DNA of 64,000 nucleotides, taken from contig NZ_JBGJKZ010000006.1 in NCBI RefSeq assembly GCF_041359055.1, forward strand, positions 136,706 to 200,705. The letters run 5' to 3'. Under the pieces are notes generated by a model that saw nothing but the letters and a program-made list of their open reading frames with translations, had not been told where the DNA came from and did not search any database. This DNA is from Paenalcaligenes hominis_A. GTDB taxonomy: Bacteria; Pseudomonadota; Gammaproteobacteria; Burkholderiales; Burkholderiaceae_B. The first letter of the stretch is position 1; each line of letters begins with the position of its first letter. This document shows, one piece after another, positions 61,150 to 64,000 of this stretch. A program made the translations under genes and the position numbers.

Positions 61150-61644
61150 ATGGCAGAGAACCAAGAAAACCAAAACGCAGGCTCTACAGAACAAAGCGCC
61201 TCGCCCGTATTCAGCTTACAGCGCACCTACGTTAAAGACCTATCGTTAGAAATGCCCAATGCACCAGAAATCTTTCTAGAGCAAGAGGCCCCTACTGTTT
61301 CTGTAGAAATTAACGTTAGCGCTCAGCGTTTAGCCCAAACCGTCTTCGAGTCCGCAGTGACAGCCACTGTAACCACACGCGTCGAAGACAAGGTGCTTTA
61401 CTTGGTTGAAGCCACTCAAGCAGGTATTTTTGAAATCGACAATATTCCTGCCGAGCAAATGGATCCGCTCATCGGTATTGTATGTCCAACCATGCTGTAC
61501 CCTTACCTACGTGCTACCGTTGCGGATGCGATCAACCGCACCTCGCTACCCGCTCTGCATCTTAGCGAAGTGAACTTCCAAGCACTTTACGAGCAGCGTG
61601 CTGCTGAACAGTCCGGTGCTGCAGCAACAGAACAGGTTCAGTAA
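61150..61644 (+). CDS. secB: Protein-export chaperone SecB
   Basis: Cytoplasmic tetrameric chaperone that holds precursors unfolded and delivers them to SecA. In the 164-residue protein the family motifs are FSLQRTYVKDLSLEMPNAPE (about 24-43), EISVEINVSA-like VSVEINVSAQ, and IVCPTMLYPYLRATVADAINR. The C-terminal 20 residues are a variable Gln/Ala tail. A well-placed AAAGGA precedes the ATG. Its stop codon overlaps the gpsA start by one base (TAATG), so translation is coupled. Confidence 0.97.
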   Translation: MAENQENQNAGSTEQSASPVFSLQRTYVKDLSLEMPNAPEIFLEQEAPTVSVEINVSAQRLAQTVFESAVTATVTTRVEDKVLYLVEATQAGIFEIDNIPAEQMDPLIGIVCPTMLYPYLRATVADAINRTSLPALHLSEVNFQALYEQRAAEQSGAAATEQVQ

Positions 61645-62699
61645 TGACAGCGTTTGCCCTATCTTCTGTACCCGTATCCGTACTTGGCGCAGGCAGTTGG
61701 GGCACCGCTTTAGCGGCGCTCGCCAGTCAGCGTGCCTCAACAAAAATTTGGGCACGCAGTACTCATAGCGCCGCACAAATTAACGAGCAACATCAACTTC
61801 CACACTACTTACCTGGCATTCATCTGCCTACGCAGTTACAGGCCACAACCCATTTTGAGCAAGCCCTAGCCCACGCGTTGGGAAACGACACCCAGGCCGG
61901 CTTGATTATTTTAGGTGTGCCGCTGGCTGGTCTGGCCGAGCTTTGCCAACGTATTAACGCTCTACTGCCCTCTACACGGCAACATCCGCTTTTTCTTTTA
62001 CGCACTAGTAAAGGCTTTGACCCAGTAACAGGCCAGCTGCCTCATCAGATTACCGATCAACACCTACGCGCAGCGCCTTGGTTACATACCGGCACACTTT
62101 CGGGCCCGTCTTTTGCTCTAGAGGTCGCCCAAGGGCTTCCTTTTGGTTTAACAGTAGCCAGTCACTCACAAACACTCTGTCAAACCACAGTGGACATTTT
62201 TCATGGTCAAAGTGCGCGTATTTATAGCAGCACAGACTTATTAGGTGTAGAAATTGGCGGGGCGCTAAAAAATATTATTGCAGTAGCCTGCGGCATTGCG
62301 GATGGACTTCAGTTGGGCACCAATGCCCGCGCTGCCCTTATCACCCGAGGCCTTGCAGAAATTCAACGTTTGGGCGTGGCATTAGGTGGCGAAGCTGCCA
62401 CCTTTATTGGCTTAACGGGTTTAGGGGATCTGGTCCTCACAACCACTGGCGAGCTCTCTAGAAACCGCCAAGTCGGCTTAGCTTTAGCTAAAGGCCAACG
62501 TCTTGAGTCCATTCTTGCTTCTGGTTTAACGGCCGAAGGCGTGCGTTGCGCCCAAGCCGCCTATAAACTAGCCCAACAACACCAGATCCAAGCCCCCATT
62601 ACCGCTGCGGTCTGTGATGTATTATTTAATGGCTTAGCTCCACAACAAGCAGTGCAGCAACTCCTTGCGCGCGATCCTCGTTTAGAAACCTCACTGTAA
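61644..62699 (+). CDS. gpsA: Glycerol-3-phosphate dehydrogenase [NAD(P)+]
   Basis: Reduces dihydroxyacetone phosphate to sn-glycerol-3-phosphate for phospholipid synthesis. In the 351-residue protein the NAD(P) motif is LGAGSWGTALAAL at about 14-26, with SGPSFALEVAQGLP at about 154-167, IGGALKNIIAVACG carrying the catalytic lysine, and GLGDLVLTTTGELSRNRQVG further on. It is coupled to secB. The Bug gene follows after 11 bases and may be co-transcribed. Confidence 0.97.
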   Translation: MTAFALSSVPVSVLGAGSWGTALAALASQRASTKIWARSTHSAAQINEQHQLPHYLPGIHLPTQLQATTHFEQALAHALGNDTQAGLIILGVPLAGLAELCQRINALLPSTRQHPLFLLRTSKGFDPVTGQLPHQITDQHLRAAPWLHTGTLSGPSFALEVAQGLPFGLTVASHSQTLCQTTVDIFHGQSARIYSSTDLLGVEIGGALKNIIAVACGIADGLQLGTNARAALITRGLAEIQRLGVALGGEAATFIGLTGLGDLVLTTTGELSRNRQVGLALAKGQRLESILASGLTAEGVRCAQAAYKLAQQHQIQAPITAAVCDVLFNGLAPQQAVQQLLARDPRLETSL

Positions 62700-62710
62700 A
62701 AAAATTAAAT

Positions 62711-63703
62711 ATGCTGACTCACTTACCTAAAAAAATGCTGGCCGTACTAGGCAGCGCTATGCTTTCTTTATCACTAAGCGCGGCTGCAACAGCGGCAGAC
62801 TGGCCCACCAAAACCATTCAAATGGTGGTCCCTTTTCCAGCTGGCTCTTCACCTGACATCTTGGCACGCACCCTAGCCGAACCCATGTCTAAAGAGCTTG
62901 GTCAAACCATTATCATTGAAAACAAACCCGGCGCAGGCGGCAACATCGGCACACGCTACGTCAGCCAAGCCAAACCTGACGGTTACACCCTGCTATTAAC
63001 CATTAATGGCCCCATGGTAACCGCACCCACTTTATACAAAAATACACTGGGCTACGACCCACTCAAAGACCTACAGCCTATCTCTTTGGTTGGTACCAGT
63101 CCCAACGTGCTAATCGTTCCAGCGGACTCCCCTGCAGAAAATATTGAGCAGTTCATTGAGCTCGCCCAAAAAGAAAAGGGTAAATTAAACTATGGCTCCG
63201 TCGGCGCAGGCAGTGCCTCTCATCTGAGCATGGCTATGCTGGAGCACGAGGCCGATATAGAATTAGCTCATATCCCCTATAGCGGCTTTCCACAAATCAT
63301 TGCTGGAGTGATTGCAGGCGACATTGACGCAGCATTCATGGTCCCTGGTATTGCCATGCCCCAAGTTAACTCTGGCAAAATCCGCGCTTTGGCCGTCACC
63401 AGCCTAGAGGAAAGCGACCTAGTCCCTGGCCTAGCTCCTATTGCTGCGGATGAAAAATACAAAGGCTTCGAGGCCATTTCCTGGGATGCGCTTTTTGTAC
63501 CAACCGGTACCCCCGATGATATTGTGCAACGCTTGAATCAACTGACTCAAGAGGTCATCGCTCGTCCCGATGTTCAAGAAAAAATTCGTGCTTTGTATTT
63601 CACTCCTGCAGCCTCTAGTCCCGAGGACATGACTGCTTTGATTCAGTCAGAAAAAGAGCGCTGGGATGCGGTGATTGAGCGTCTAAACCTAACGTTAGAT
63701 TAA
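62711..63703 (+). CDS. Bug-family tripartite tricarboxylate transporter substrate-binding protein
   Basis: A 330-residue periplasmic binding protein of the Bug/TctC family, which is greatly expanded in Bordetella and relatives. A Sec signal peptide ends near ATA-AD (about 29). Family motifs are WPTKTIQMVVPFPAGSSPDI, IIIENKPGAGGNIGTRYVSQ, DGYTLLLT, and LNYGSVGAGSASHLSMAML. The ligand, probably a carboxylate, cannot be read. No TctA/TctB membrane genes are adjacent, an arrangement common for orphan Bug proteins. It starts 11 bases after gpsA and ends before a strong terminator. Confidence 0.93.
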   Translation: MLTHLPKKMLAVLGSAMLSLSLSAAATAADWPTKTIQMVVPFPAGSSPDILARTLAEPMSKELGQTIIIENKPGAGGNIGTRYVSQAKPDGYTLLLTINGPMVTAPTLYKNTLGYDPLKDLQPISLVGTSPNVLIVPADSPAENIEQFIELAQKEKGKLNYGSVGAGSASHLSMAMLEHEADIELAHIPYSGFPQIIAGVIAGDIDAAFMVPGIAMPQVNSGKIRALAVTSLEESDLVPGLAPIAADEKYKGFEAISWDALFVPTGTPDDIVQRLNQLTQEVIARPDVQEKIRALYFTPAASSPEDMTALIQSEKERWDAVIERLNLTLD

Positions 63704-63743
63704 TTTTTCTAGGCATTCCTAGCTTGATTAAGCTAAGGTTTTT

Positions 63744-63777
63744 GAGCTGCGGCAATTACTGTCGTGGCTCTTTTTTT
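63744..63777 (+). terminator. Terminator after the Bug gene
   Basis: Eleven pairs (63744-63754 with 63760-63770, including three G-T wobbles, loop ATTAC) followed by T7 (63771-63777). It lies 41 bases past the stop codon. Confidence 0.8.
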
Positions 63778-63790
63778 ATCTATTATCTAA

Positions 63791-63905
63791 CTGCATTAAC
63801 CGTTTATTCCTGCATCTTAATGGCATGATCTATCGGCCTTAGCCATTTGCTCTTGCATCATGATGGCATGATCTAACGGCATTAACCATTTGCTCCCGCA
63901 TCCCA
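63791..63905. repeat. 43-bp tandem repeat, about 2.7 copies
   Basis: Units at 63791-63833, 63834-63876 and a partial third at 63877-63905. Each contains TTAACC/TTAGCC, a TTGCTC-type stretch, GCATC and, in complete copies, TGGCATGATCTA. Copies differ at several positions. There is no open frame and no spacer pattern, so this is an extragenic tandem repeat, not CRISPR. Confidence 0.75.
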
Positions 63906-64000
63906 GCTCAGCATAACGCTCTCACTAGGCAGTGCTCGCTCACTAGCGTTCGCTCCGCGCTGAACCGTTCGATCGTTAGTCTGAGCTGTGCTGAAATCAG
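63906..64000. repeat. Imperfect inverted-repeat element at the window edge
   Basis: AGCTCAG near 63906 faces CTGAGCT near 63981, and the following AACG pairs with CGTT just inside, giving an interrupted stem of about 11 pairs around a 50-60-base loop. The loop repeats CTCACTAG twice and is rich in GCTC/GAGC-type steps. The element may continue beyond the window. No gene is seen. Confidence 0.5.

Noticed and set aside
63791..63905. CRISPR array at the end of the window
   Set aside because: The 43-bp units are head-to-tail without unique spacers and differ from each other.

Overview
The window is a chromosomal segment of a betaproteobacterium of the order Burkholderiales, most probably the family Alcaligenaceae. 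This rests on gene families and gene order, not on any search: a Bug-type tricarboxylate-transporter binding protein, a DUF3460 gene beside scpA and panC, the order rhodanese-grxC-secB-gpsA, mreBCD-mrdA-rodA divergent from gatCAB, the order pilD-coaE-zapD, a DUF815 ATPase beside a Nudix/TenI fusion, and a HAAT-type branched-chain ABC ATPase. Almost all genes are intact, closely packed housekeeping genes. I saw no tRNA, rRNA, insertion sequence, prophage or CRISPR array.

Layout. 1-2.5 kb: the end of a branched-chain-type ABC uptake cluster, then two small stress-type genes (DUF1328 and CsbD). 2.7-7.9 kb: rplU-rpmA, a YgiB/YgiC-like pair placed in front of obgE, then proB. 7.9-10.5 kb: a DadA-like dehydrogenase, an OmpR-like regulator with a degenerate receiver, and a small XRE regulator. 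10.5-12.6 kb: a TPP riboswitch controlling thiC. 12.7-16.3 kb: an OmpA-type lipoprotein, ftsEX and mutY. 16.4-21.9 kb: the rod-shape operon mreBCD-mrdA-rodA on the minus strand. 22.2-25.5 kb: gatCAB. 25.6-28.1 kb: a three-gene unit encoding a Tat-exported flavin amine oxidase, an exported cytochrome c and an exported RidA. 28.4-36.9 kb: pyrE, an extradiol dioxygenase, xth, a GlcD-like flavoprotein, a chemoreceptor, gltS, mobB and ispB. 37.1-39.7 kb: DUF815 ATPase, Nudix-TenI fusion and a spermidine-synthase-like protein. 39.8-48.6 kb: an MdtABC-type RND efflux operon with its own outer-membrane factor. 48.6-53.7 kb: zapD, coaE, a prepilin-peptidase-like protein, a lipoprotein, a stand-alone LuxR HTH protein, panC, scpA and DUF3460. 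53.7-60.3 kb: a DHA2 drug exporter, phnA/yjdM, moeB-like, ctpA, envC and gpmA. 60.4-63.7 kb: rhodanese, grxC, secB, gpsA and a Bug protein. The last 220 bases are repetitive and non-coding.

Main themes are cell envelope growth and division (mreBCD, mrdA, rodA, ftsEX, zapD, envC), translation (rplU, rpmA, gatCAB, obgE), cofactor supply (thiC, Nudix-TenI, panC, coaE, mobB, ispB) and oxidation of amines or amino acids linked to respiration.

The strongest candidates for new biology are the exported amine oxidase-cytochrome c-RidA unit, which looks like a complete periplasmic amine-oxidising pathway; the stand-alone LuxR gene whose perfect Shine-Dalgarno sequence lies inside a perfect 17-bp terminator-like hairpin; and the YgiB/YgiC-like ATP-grasp pair joined to obgE. 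Starts, domains and motifs were read by eye; no database search or computation was run.
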